Below are positions 43,626 to 51,289 of a stretch of 64,000 bases of DNA, piece by piece (position 1 is the stretch's first letter; every line of letters begins with the position of its first letter). This DNA comes from UBA11475 sp045655805 (GTDB taxonomy: Bacteria; Bacillota; Clostridia; Christensenellales; Borkfalkiaceae). The DNA lies in NCBI GenBank assembly GCA_045655805.1, contig JAZOPZ010000018.1, positions 1-64,000 on the forward strand. Reading direction: 5' to 3'. Both the position numbers and the translations under genes were made by a program. The notes under the pieces were generated by a model. The model saw only the letters and a list, made by a program, of their open reading frames with translations, had not been told where the DNA came from and searched no databases.

Positions 43626-44459
43626 CTATTCGAAACAAATTTTGCCGATTTTACCCGAACGCAAATCGTCTATAACTGCTTTAGCGCAACGCTCGTAGTC
43701 GTACTCGCCACGCTTAATTAAAAACCCACGCTTTTGGCAAATATCTTCGTAAACCTCCAAAGGCGTTTCTTTAAGTTCAGTAAGTTTATATCTTGCCAAA
43801 AGTTCTTCGGGATATCTATCTTTGAGTTCGGCTAAAAGTTCTAGACAAAGGTCTGACATATCGTAAATTTCGTCGTTGACAGAACCTACGAACGCAAGAT
43901 GTTTTGCAAGCGTTTGGTCTTCAAACGACGGTGGCATAGTACCTGGCGTATCTAAAAGTTCGAGTTCTTTAAGTTTAACCCATTGATTACTTCTAGTAAC
44001 GCCTGCTTTATCGCCAGTTTGTGCCTTTTTGCCACCAACTAACGCGTTTATAAGCGTTGACTTGCCGGTGTTTGGTATACCCGCAATCATTACCCTTATC
44101 GGCTTAAAATAGCCCCTTGCCTTGTTCCTTTCAACTTTATCTTTAAGCACGCTGAAAATCTTTGCGTATAGAGATGAAATATCTCTTGGCGATTTAGCGT
44201 CGACTGCGATAACTTCTTTTTTTGCCTTGACGAATTCTTCCGTCAAACGCAAAACGTCCGCCCTACTTATTAGGTCGGCTTTATTTAAAACGTATAAAAC
44301 TGATTTGTTTGCAAAAAGTTTTTCGTGCTTTACGTTAATACAAGCATACGGACAGCGAGCATCTAAAACGATAACTACGCCGTCTACCATAGGCAAACTT
44401 TCTTCCATTAGTCGCATGGCTTTTGCCATATGACCTGGATACCATTGTATAACTTCCAT
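43626..44459 (-). CDS. rbgA: Ribosome biogenesis GTPase A
   Basis: 277 residues, circularly permuted GTPase needed for late 50S assembly. Motif order is permuted: NKADL (G4) near residue 60, then GIPNTGKSTLIN (G1), then LDTPGTM (G3). The family N-terminus IQWYPGHMAKA fixes the start at 44459, though no good Shine-Dalgarno is present. Standard position ahead of rnhB. Confidence 0.96.
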   Translation of the reverse strand: MEVIQWYPGHMAKAMRLMEESLPMVDGVVIVLDARCPYACINVKHEKLFANKSVLYVLNKADLISRADVLRLTEEFVKAKKEVIAVDAKSPRDISSLYAKIFSVLKDKVERNKARGYFKPIRVMIAGIPNTGKSTLINALVGGKKAQTGDKAGVTRSNQWVKLKELELLDTPGTMPPSFEDQTLAKHLAFVGSVNDEIYDMSDLCLELLAELKDRYPEELLARYKLTELKETPLEVYEDICQKRGFLIKRGEYDYERCAKAVIDDLRSGKIGKICFE

Positions 44460-44495
44460 AGTATTAATTTTAACTAGCGATTAACCGTCGCAAGT

Positions 44496-45164
44496 CTAAT
44501 CCTTTAATAAATCTGGACGACGAGATTTCGTTACTTCTTCAGACTTTTTCCTTCTCCATTCGTCCACCTTTTTATGGTCGCCACTAACTAATACTTCAGG
44601 CACTTCTAACCCCATAAAAACTTGTGGCCTAGTGTATTGTGGGTATTCTAAAAGCCCCTCTGAAAAACTTTCTTGTGAAAGCGACTCGGTAGTAATTACA
44701 CCGTCAACGTATCTAGCAACGCTATCCACAAGCACCATTGCAGGCAGTTCACCACCAGTTAAAACGTAGTCGCCTATAGAAATTTCTTCATCAATAAAAA
44801 GTTCTATAACGCGTTCGTCAACGCCTTCGTAATGCCCACACAAAAGCACCAAATCTTGACCAACGGCAAGTTCTCTGACCTTTTTTTGAGAAAGAGTTTC
44901 ACCCTTTGGTGAAAGATAAATGCGCTTTGCTTTTCTATCTGGGTCAACGGCTAAAATTGCGTCGGCAATCGGTTGTGGCGTCATAAGCATACCCGCACCG
45001 CCACCAAAAGGGGCGTCGTCACACTTTTTATGTTTATCTTTAGAATAATCCCTAATGTTTACGACTTCAATTTCAATTTTCCCAGCCTTTTTTGCCCTGC
45101 CGATAATGCTTTCGTTAAGTGCTGTGAACATTTCAGGAAAAAGAGTTAAAATACTAATCTTCAT
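44496..45164 (-). CDS. trmD: tRNA (guanine37-N1) methyltransferase
   Basis: 222 residues, SPOUT-fold enzyme with the trefoil-knot motifs GGGAGMLMTPQPI, LCGHYEGVDERV and SIGDYVLTGGELPAM. Methylates G37 to prevent frameshifting. Overlaps the end of rimM by 11 bases; GAGGTGG provides the RBS. Somewhat shorter at the C-terminus than the E. coli protein, as in other Firmicutes. Confidence 0.97.
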   Translation of the reverse strand: MKISILTLFPEMFTALNESIIGRAKKAGKIEIEVVNIRDYSKDKHKKCDDAPFGGGAGMLMTPQPIADAILAVDPDRKAKRIYLSPKGETLSQKKVRELAVGQDLVLLCGHYEGVDERVIELFIDEEISIGDYVLTGGELPAMVLVDSVARYVDGVITTESLSQESFSEGLLEYPQYTRPQVFMGLEVPEVLVSGDHKKVDEWRRKKSEEVTKSRRPDLLKD

Positions 45165-45672
45165 AACAAGCCACCTCTACGAACCGTTCAGCGTCTAGAG
45201 TGAGCGTCCTATTTTGCATATCGACCTTTGGCGTGAGAACCTTTAAAAAAGGAAAACGCAAAATCTTGCCGTTTAATTTTTGTACTGTAAAAATATCTAC
45301 GTTGGCTTGCGTGATATCTATTACTGAACCAACCTTTTCTCCGTTAGTCAAAACGACGCTCATACCTAAAATATCGACGATAAAAAAATCTTCGTCAGAA
45401 ATAAAGTCTTGCATATCTTCACGAGTAGCAAAAAGTTCTGCGCCACGCAAAAGTTCGGCACAGTTTCTGTCGGAAACCCCGTAAAAATTCAAGAAAACGT
45501 CGTTGCCAACAACCCGTGCTTTTGCAATTTTATAAGGCTTATCGCCCACTAAAATTTCTTTCAAATCAAAAAAACAATCGGCGTCGTCAACGTAAGGGCG
45601 AACTTTCACTTCACCAAATATACCCTGTGGTTTAGTAATTTCGCCTATCTTTAAAAAATCACTCATAGTCAT
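45154..45672 (-). CDS. rimM: Ribosome maturation factor RimM
   Basis: 172 residues. N-terminal RimM beta-barrel (LKIGEITKPQGIFGEVKV) and C-terminal PRC-barrel (DFFIVDILGMSVVLTNGEKVG). Assists 30S assembly together with S16/S19. An alternative ATG two codons in (45666) is equally possible. Usual rimM-trmD coupling. Confidence 0.95.
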   Translation of the reverse strand: MTMSDFLKIGEITKPQGIFGEVKVRPYVDDADCFFDLKEILVGDKPYKIAKARVVGNDVFLNFYGVSDRNCAELLRGAELFATREDMQDFISDEDFFIVDILGMSVVLTNGEKVGSVIDITQANVDIFTVQKLNGKILRFPFLKVLTPKVDMQNRTLTLDAERFVEVACYED

Positions 45673-45750
45673 TATCTTCGTACAATGAATTATTCAATTT
45701 ATAACTATATTAAAACGGGGAAAGCAAAGTTCCCCCTTTAATTGCAAAAT

Positions 45751-45999
45751 CTAGCCTTGTGCTTCGCTTTTAGACTTGATTTCAATATTGTACTTTTTGT
45801 TTTCCTTGGCTGACGCCGATTTTACTATGGTACGGAGAGCCTTTGCAATTTTGCCTTGTCTGCCGATTACCTTACCCATATCGTCGTCGTGCAAGATTAC
45901 GTCAACGTTAACGGTGTTGCCGTCTTCGGTAGTAACGTATTCGATTTCGTCGATATGTTCAGCGAACTGATTTACGACGTATTTAATTAAATCTAACAT
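45751..45999 (-). CDS. khpA: KhpA, KH-domain RNA-binding protein
   Basis: 82 residues, single KH domain with the GxxG loop in KVIGRQGKIAKALRT. KhpA pairs with KhpB/Jag to bind many RNAs in Gram-positives. GGGAG precedes ATG 45999. Fifteen bases after rpsP, in the conserved rpsP-khpA-rimM order. Confidence 0.95.
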   Translation of the reverse strand: MLDLIKYVVNQFAEHIDEIEYVTTEDGNTVNVDVILHDDDMGKVIGRQGKIAKALRTIVKSASAKENKKYNIEIKSKSEAQG

Positions 46000-46014
46000 C
46001 TTGCGCTCCCGAAA

Positions 46015-46269
46015 TTACTTGGATTTTTTGCCTTCGATTACGCCTTTTTGAACGAGAAGAGTTCTAACGGTATCGGTAGGTTGAACACCTTTAGAAATCC
46101 AATCTTTAGCCTTTGCTTCGTCAAGAACGATTTCTTTAGTGCTTGGATTGTAGTGACCTACTTTTTCAATGTAGCCACCGTCACGAGCTTTTCTAGAATC
46201 GGTTACTACGATACGATAGAAAGGTGCTTTGTTGTCGCCAAGTCTGGTTAATCTCATTTTTACTGCCAT
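46015..46269 (-). CDS. rpsP: Ribosomal protein S16
   Basis: 84 residues. MAVKMRLTRLGDNKAPFYRI N-terminus is diagnostic, with YNPST and the DW(I)SKGVQPTDTV segment. TAAGGAGT precedes the ATG. Part of the SRP-S16 operon. Confidence 0.98.
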   Translation of the reverse strand: MAVKMRLTRLGDNKAPFYRIVVTDSRKARDGGYIEKVGHYNPSTKEIVLDEAKAKDWISKGVQPTDTVRTLLVQKGVIEGKKSK

Positions 46270-46321
46270 AATTTTTACTCCTTAATGTATATAAAATTTT
46301 TTTATTTTTGGTTTATTTTCA

Positions 46322-46357
46322 CAAGACCGTTAGTCTTGAAATCATTACACAATGATT
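46322..46357 (-). other. Two small hairpins between ffh and rpsP
   Basis: caagac/gtcttg (46322-46338) and aatcatt/aatgatt (46340-46357), adjacent to each other. There is no T run, so they are not terminators. They may stabilise the ffh 3' end or tune rpsP output. Confidence 0.4.
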
Positions 46358-46366
46358 TTTGCGCTG

Positions 46367-47683
46367 TTAAAATTTGAACATTTTATTTCCACGCATTTGC
46401 TTCATCATCAGTTTGGTTTGGTCATATTGCTTAAGTAGTCTATTTACTTCAACCACGTCGGTACCTGCGCCTTTTGCTATACGCTGTTTGCGTGACGAAT
46501 TTAATATTGACGGGTCACGGCGTTCTTTCGGCGTCATTGAATAAATAATCGCTTTAACCTTTTCGATGCGCTTTTCGTCTAAATCTTCAGGGTTGATTTT
46601 TAACTTGCCCATGCCCATACCTGGTAACATTGAAAGTATATTAGCAAGACCACCCATCTTCTTCATCGCTGCGAATTGTTCTAAATAATCTTCCAAAGTG
46701 AAAGCGTTTTTACGGAACTTTTCCTCCATCTTTTTAGCATCTTCTTCCGTAATGGCTTGTTCTGCCTTTTCGATAAGGGTAAGAACGTCCCCCATACCTA
46801 AAATCCTTGATGCCATACGGTCGGGATAGAAAGGCTCTAAATCTGCTAACTTTTCACCAATAGAACAATATTTAATAGGCTTACCCGTTACTGCACGCAT
46901 TGAAAGCGCTGCGCCACCACGAGTATCACCGTCGAGTTTCGTAAGAACTAAACCGGTAACTTCTAACCTTTTATTAAAAGTACTTGCTACGTCTACTGCA
47001 ACTTGACCTGTCATTGAGTCAACGACGAGTAAAATTTCAGCAGGGTTTACTGCAGACTTGATATCTTCAAGTTCTTGCATTAAATCCTCGTCAATTTGAA
47101 GTCTACCTGCAGTGTCGATAATTACTGGATCAAAGCCGTAACTCTTTGCGTATTTAACACCCTCTTGCGCTATTTTTACAGGGTTGCCTTGTCCTTTTTC
47201 AAAAACCTCAACCCCCGCTTGCGAACCTACTACTTTAAGTTGGTTAATTGCCGCAGGTCGATAAACGTCACACGCAACCAAAAGTGGCTTTTTACCTTGT
47301 TTTTTTAACGAAAGCGCAAGTTTGCCACAAAGCGTCGTTTTACCTGCGCCTTGCAAACCACTCATCATAACTACGGTTGGCGCTGACGATGAAACGTTCA
47401 ACTTAACGTTGCTACCACCCATAAGTTCGATAAGTTCGTCATTAACGATTTTTATAACTTGTTGAGTTGGCGATAAAGATTTTAAAATCTCTTGCCCAAC
47501 GGCCTTTTCACTAACCTTATTGCAAAAGTTTTTTGCAACGAATATATTTACGTCAGCCTCTAAAAGCGCAATACGAATTTCACGCATGGCTGTTTTGATT
47601 TCTAATTCTGTCAAACGGCCACGCTTTGTGAGTTTGCTGAATACGTGATTAAGTTTTTCGCTTAAAGATGAAAACGCACCCAT
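46367..47683 (-). CDS. ffh: Signal recognition particle protein Ffh
   Basis: 438 residues: N domain, GTPase G domain (GLQGAGKTTLCGKL; DTAGRLQIDEDLM; TKLDGDTRGGAAL) and methionine-rich M domain from about residue 320 (MKKMGGLANILSMLPGMG). Targets nascent membrane proteins with 4.5S RNA. GGAGGGT precedes ATG 47683. Follows ylxM by 12 bases. Confidence 0.98.
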   Translation of the reverse strand: MGAFSSLSEKLNHVFSKLTKRGRLTELEIKTAMREIRIALLEADVNIFVAKNFCNKVSEKAVGQEILKSLSPTQQVIKIVNDELIELMGGSNVKLNVSSSAPTVVMMSGLQGAGKTTLCGKLALSLKKQGKKPLLVACDVYRPAAINQLKVVGSQAGVEVFEKGQGNPVKIAQEGVKYAKSYGFDPVIIDTAGRLQIDEDLMQELEDIKSAVNPAEILLVVDSMTGQVAVDVASTFNKRLEVTGLVLTKLDGDTRGGAALSMRAVTGKPIKYCSIGEKLADLEPFYPDRMASRILGMGDVLTLIEKAEQAITEEDAKKMEEKFRKNAFTLEDYLEQFAAMKKMGGLANILSMLPGMGMGKLKINPEDLDEKRIEKVKAIIYSMTPKERRDPSILNSSRKQRIAKGAGTDVVEVNRLLKQYDQTKLMMKQMRGNKMFKF

Positions 47684-47695
47684 AAACCCTCCGTA

Positions 47696-47998
47696 CTATT
47701 TTTGATTTTTTGAAAGCGCCATATAAATTTTATCGGCAACCTCGCCGTCCAAACTGCTTGCTATATCTTTTATCTTCTTTTCCTTTGCGACAAATCCTAA
47801 TTTCACTTCGTATTCCGATAAAAGCGCTCTGGCCTTTTTAACGGCGTCGTACACGCTTTGGCGAGAACCACCGTAATTTTCAGCAAGTTCGGCAAAAGAT
47901 AAATCGTATAAGTAATAGCCCTCGACTAAAGTGCGTTGATGCTCGGTAAGAAGCGGACCGTAAATATCGTATAAATCAACAAAATCGTAATCCTTCAT
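47696..47998 (-). CDS. ylxM: YlxM, putative SRP-associated DNA/RNA-binding protein
   Basis: 100 residues with a sigma-70 region 4-like helix-turn-helix (LSFAELAENYGGSRQSVYDAVKKA). UPF0122 family, nearly always upstream of ffh and thought to modulate SRP. GAGGTG precedes ATG 47998. First gene of the operon under a consensus promoter. Confidence 0.94.
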   Translation of the reverse strand: MKDYDFVDLYDIYGPLLTEHQRTLVEGYYLYDLSFAELAENYGGSRQSVYDAVKKARALLSEYEVKLGFVAKEKKIKDIASSLDGEVADKIYMALSKNQK

Positions 47999-48019
47999 CC
48001 CACACCTCGAAAGCCGTTT

Positions 48020-48045
48020 GGTGTAAAGTTATTTTGCTTTACACC
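48020..48045 (-). promoter_or_regulatory. 5' end inverted repeat of the ylxM-ffh transcript
   Basis: Nine-base perfect repeat GGTGTAAAG / CTTTACACC with an 8-base loop, beginning at about the predicted transcription start. It could be a repressor operator or a 5' mRNA-stabilising hairpin. Confidence 0.55.
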
Positions 48046-48048
48046 GAT

Positions 48049-48077
48049 ATTATACAACTAAAACCATACGCTGTCAA
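48049..48077 (-). promoter_or_regulatory. ylxM-ffh operon promoter
   Basis: Perfect TTGACA (48072-48077) and TATAAT (48049-48054), 17-base spacer. Confidence 0.85.
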
Positions 48078-48111
48078 ATGATTTTTACATATTTTTTGAA
48101 TTTAAAAAGTA

Positions 48112-48140
48112 AAAAGGCAACCAAAATAGTTGCCCTTTTT
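48112..48140 (-). terminator. Terminator after the thioesterase gene
   Basis: Stem ggcaac / gttgcc (48116-48121 / 48129-48134), 7-base loop, with A and T runs on the two sides; it starts two bases past the stop at 48142. Confidence 0.75.
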
Positions 48141-48141
48141 G

Positions 48142-48675
48142 TTAAATCTCTAATCTTTTTGGTGGAAAGTCTATATCTTCAATATCTTTTTTGAAGTGAT
48201 AGCACATTTCTTCTTCCATAGAGTGAGCGTTACTTACAACCATATTAGTTGAAGTTTTAAGATAGGTAGCCTCTGCCTCTGCTAAAAGGTTGTTCTGCAT
48301 ATCGTAAATTTCCCCACGAGATGTATACCCGCGAGAATTACTTTTTATTACGTATCCACGAGCCTTTAGTTGCACGCCGTACGGCACGGGCTTACGGTAT
48401 TTTAGGCTCATAGAAGTAGTTACGGCAAAACTGTCGATATAATCAGATTCTTCTTCAGTAAACCACAAAACCCTACCCATAACTTCGTCTAACAAGCAGG
48501 CTATCATACCTCCGTGAGTGCGTTCTGGGTAACTTTGATGAACTTCCTTAAAAGTAAAAACTGACGCAACGCTACCGTCTTGCATATTGTAAAACGGCGC
48601 TTTTAGTCCTAAAGCGTTTTCCATACCACAAATTATGCAATTTTTTGAATTGCTTTGCCTACCTAAAACTTTCAT
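48142..48675 (-). CDS. Hotdog-fold thioesterase, PaaI-like
   Basis: 177 residues. Central hotdog domain with the typical THGGMIACLLDEVMG helix (about residues 60-75) and a SLKYRKPVPYG strand. Such enzymes hydrolyse acyl-CoA thioesters; the acyl group is unknown. A short Cys pair (CIICGM) near the N-terminus could bind metal. ATG 48675 is chosen because it lies seven bases past the upstream stop; the longer frame to 48729 would overlap the HD gene by 47 bases. Confidence 0.8.
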   Translation of the reverse strand: MKVLGRQSNSKNCIICGMENALGLKAPFYNMQDGSVASVFTFKEVHQSYPERTHGGMIACLLDEVMGRVLWFTEEESDYIDSFAVTTSMSLKYRKPVPYGVQLKARGYVIKSNSRGYTSRGEIYDMQNNLLAEAEATYLKTSTNMVVSNAHSMEEEMCYHFKKDIEDIDFPPKRLEI

Positions 48676-48682
48676 TTTATAC

Positions 48683-49342
48683 CTAAATAAGTTGCTGTTC
48701 GTTGATAATGAGTTTGAATTGAAGTCCAAGCCTTTCCGCCGCTTTACGACATAAAATCATACGGCTTAAGAAAATTTCAAAATAATCCATTACGGAGCCG
48801 TAACGAGTATCGACGGTAAGTTTAAGTTTTATGATTGTTTTTGCCTCGTTTATTTTTAGAGTTGACTCTTTTACAGAATAGTTAACCCTGTCGTGAATAT
48901 CTAGTTTGTCGGAATTTTCAACAGCCCTTACCCTAGTTCGTCTAACGTCGGATTTATCAGCCAAAATAAGCGCTGCGGCAATAGGACTTATAGGCACGCC
49001 AGTACCCTCGTCGTGATTACCTATCGCCGAGACGATTATGGCAACGTCTTCTGCTGGCACGGAATATTCTTCAAGCAATCTAAACGCCATAATAGCACTG
49101 CTTTGACCGTGATCAACTCTATTCACTATATTGCCTATATCGTGCAAATAACCTGCTGTTTTGCCAAGGTCAATTTCCCTTTCCGAATACCCTAAAGTTT
49201 CTAAAATATAACCCGTACTATCGGCAACTTTGCCAACGTGCGCAAAACTATGTTCGGTATAACCGAGCGCTGCGAGAGATTCATCAGCGTATTTTATATA
49301 AGTTTTAATTCTTTCATCTTTTTTTATTTTTTCAAATAACAT
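48683..49342 (-). CDS. HD-domain phosphohydrolase
   Basis: 219 residues. HD superfamily metal site: His35, the HD pair His67-Asp68 (YLHDIGN), then His in VDHGQSS and NHDEG, and a late Asp in ILADKSD. It hydrolyses a nucleotide or phosphomonoester; the substrate is not readable. GAGGTGG precedes ATG 49342. The C-terminal 60 residues form a separate alpha/beta tail. Probably co-transcribed with the thioesterase. Confidence 0.82.
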   Translation of the reverse strand: MLFEKIKKDERIKTYIKYADESLAALGYTEHSFAHVGKVADSTGYILETLGYSEREIDLGKTAGYLHDIGNIVNRVDHGQSSAIMAFRLLEEYSVPAEDVAIIVSAIGNHDEGTGVPISPIAAALILADKSDVRRTRVRAVENSDKLDIHDRVNYSVKESTLKINEAKTIIKLKLTVDTRYGSVMDYFEIFLSRMILCRKAAERLGLQFKLIINEQQLI

Positions 49343-49368
49343 AATACCACCTCTATGGTAAGGTTTGA

Positions 49369-50388
49369 CTATACCGTTACCACGTTAAAGCCTGCTGCCC
49401 TTATCAATCTGTTATACACGGCAAGCGCCACGCCAACTTTTTTTGGGCAACGAGCAAAAACCTTTTTCGCGCCGAGTTCGTCAAGTTTCCTTAAGCAAGT
49501 AAATAGGTTGTGTGCTTGAGAGCCGTCGTCGTCAATAGCGCCAAGCGTTACACAAGGAAGGTTGAGAGATTGTTCTTCTCCATTAAAAACCAAGCAATAA
49601 GTATTTTCAGTTGCATTGCCCTCTGCGTATTTTTTAAATGAATTAAAGTCCCCCTCAAGTATTATAACTTCAGCCTTTGGAGCATAATGTTTATACTTCA
49701 TACCTGGGGATAAAACACTTTCCCCCTCTTTTACACTTTCAAGTATAGCAGAAGAAATTAACACTTCTTTACCAAGCACTTCTTCCATATCTTCTTTAGT
49801 AACGGAACCCGGTCTTAACAAAACGGGTTTATCGCCTAAAACGGAAACAACTGTGGATTCCACACCACCGAAAGACTCACCCCCGTCAACAATTAAAGGA
49901 AGTCTGCCATCCATATCTTCAATCACGGCTTTTGCCGTCGTTGGACTAGGCTTGCCCGAAATATTTGCCGACGGCGCTGCAAATGGCACTCCACTTTTTA
50001 ATATCAAATCGTGCGCAAATTGATTGCTAGGCATCCTTACGCCAACGCTATCAAGCCCAGCGCAAGTTTCTGGTGCAACCTTATCACCTTTAGGCACGAC
50101 GATAGTAAGTGGCCCTGGCCAAAACGCTTCTGCCAATTTTTTAGCGTCGGCACTAATGAAAGAGGCGACTTCGTAAAACATATCCATGTTTGCTATATGT
50201 ACGATAAGTGGGTTATCTTGTGGTCTACCCTTTGCCTCAAAAATCTTTTTTATAGCCAAACCGTCGTAGGCGCTACCTGCAATACCGTAGACGGTTTCAG
50301 TAGGGACGGCAACTATTTCACCGTTTTTTATTAAGTTAGACGCAAAATCTACTGCTAACGCGCCTGCTTGCATAACTTTAGTCTTCAT
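49369..50388 (-). CDS. tsaC: L-threonylcarbamoyladenylate synthase (Sua5 type)
   Basis: 339 residues. N-terminal YrdC domain (VPTETVYGIAG; GRPQDNPL; AAPSANISGKPSPT) plus a C-terminal Sua5 domain (about residues 220-335), the two-domain Firmicute form. Makes the TC-AMP intermediate for t6A at tRNA position 37. ATG 50388 is chosen because a promoter (-10 at 50411-50416) and a terminator (50465-50491) occupy the longer frame to 50463. Confidence 0.94.
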   Translation of the reverse strand: MKTKVMQAGALAVDFASNLIKNGEIVAVPTETVYGIAGSAYDGLAIKKIFEAKGRPQDNPLIVHIANMDMFYEVASFISADAKKLAEAFWPGPLTIVVPKGDKVAPETCAGLDSVGVRMPSNQFAHDLILKSGVPFAAPSANISGKPSPTTAKAVIEDMDGRLPLIVDGGESFGGVESTVVSVLGDKPVLLRPGSVTKEDMEEVLGKEVLISSAILESVKEGESVLSPGMKYKHYAPKAEVIILEGDFNSFKKYAEGNATENTYCLVFNGEEQSLNLPCVTLGAIDDDGSQAHNLFTCLRKLDELGAKKVFARCPKKVGVALAVYNRLIRAAGFNVVTV

Positions 50389-50410
50389 ATGATACTTTAC
50401 CTGTAAAGTG

Positions 50411-50439
50411 ATTATACCACTTTTTGAAGATTTTGTACA
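50411..50439 (-). promoter_or_regulatory. tsaC promoter
   Basis: TGTACA (50434-50439) and TATAAT (50411-50416) on the minus strand, spacer 17. Confidence 0.6.
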
Positions 50440-50464
50440 CTCTTTATAAAACTTTTTTAGCAAA

Positions 50465-50491
50465 AAAGCCCTCGCTTTGAGCGAAGGCTTT
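50465..50491 (-). terminator. Terminator of the small lipoprotein gene
   Basis: Stem aaagcc-tcgc / gcga-ggcttt with one internal mismatch and a 5-base loop, T run on the minus strand, 15 bases past the stop at 50506. Confidence 0.8.
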
Positions 50492-50505
50492 AATAGGCTT
50501 GTTAT

Positions 50506-51206
50506 TTAACCATTATAGCCGTAATCCCACCAGCCGTAGATATCTAATACGGCGGTTTGAGCGTTTGCCAATTCTGCAATTTTAGTTTGCAAATTTTCAA
50601 CCGTTACTTCCGTTTGATAGTATTTATCTAAATACCAACCACGGAAACCGTAATTATCATCCTCGTGCGTAACTTGAGCGCTAGTAGGCATTGCTGAAAT
50701 TATACCATTTAAATCACTTGCCGAAACGACAAATTCGTAAAGTTTGTAGTCAAAATTACCCTTTGATTGACGGAAGTCTGCAGTATAATCGGCATTAGCG
50801 TTATTTAAGTTTACTATAACGTTAACGTAACCTAAATCAATCCAACGAGCGTAAACCGACGCAGTATTTACTTCAGCATACTTTGCAAGAAAGTTTTCTT
50901 CAGTAAAATAACTACCACCAAGCGCGTTATCAGTTAAATACCAACCTGCAAAAATCTTGCCACTAGGGGCTATCATATCAGTAGCATTTGGCAAGTAACC
51001 ACAAGCGCCTTCAAAATAGTCCTGATTTATCATTGCTACGACATTACTGTCGTCACTATAATTTTTTTCAGTTTTATACGCCTCGGTATAACTACCACCG
51101 TTTAATTTGATAGCATATATCCCGTATCGATTTTACCACAAGCAATAAGCGAGAGGGATGCTATAAATACCAAAAAGACTGTTAATAACTTAAAATGTTT
51201 CTTCAT
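50506..51206 (-). pseudogene. Small lipoprotein with InlB-like repeats, frameshifted
   Basis: From ATG 51206 (AGGAGG upstream) the frame encodes a lipoprotein signal peptide ending SLIAC-Gly-Lys, then runs into a stop near 51086. A second frame, open from about 51134 down to 50506, continues as Asn-Gly-Gly-Ser-Tyr and then two Listeria-Bacteroides-type repeats (KIFAGWYL..., YGFRGWYLDKYY). Adding one A to the AAAA run at 51131-51134 joins both frames, giving about 233 residues. So this is a one-base deletion, a sequencing error or a phase switch. The 175-residue frame beginning at ATG 51033 has no RBS of its own. Promoter and terminator are intact. Function unknown; surface adhesion or binding is suggested by the repeat type. 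Confidence 0.75.
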
Positions 51207-51226
51207 AGTTGATTCCTCCTTTTTTA

Positions 51227-51244
51227 GATAAACATTTGTTTATC
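51227..51244. promoter_or_regulatory. Operator-like inverted repeat at the lipoprotein start site
   Basis: gataaaca / tgtttatc, eight bases each with a 2-base centre, placed right at the predicted transcription start of the lipoprotein gene. Confidence 0.45.
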
Positions 51245-51250
51245 AATAAT

Positions 51251-51279
51251 ATTTTACCATATTTTTCTGAAATATGCAA
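51251..51279 (-). promoter_or_regulatory. Promoter of the small lipoprotein gene
   Basis: TTGCAT (51274-51279) and TAAAAT (51251-51256), spacer 17, lying directly after the pdp stop codon. Confidence 0.6.
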
Positions 51280-51289
51280 TACCCAAATT

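Noticed and set aside
51086..51134. Programmed ribosomal frameshift in the small lipoprotein
   Set aside because: No heptameric slippery site or downstream pseudoknot is evident; a one-base deletion or sequencing error is simpler.
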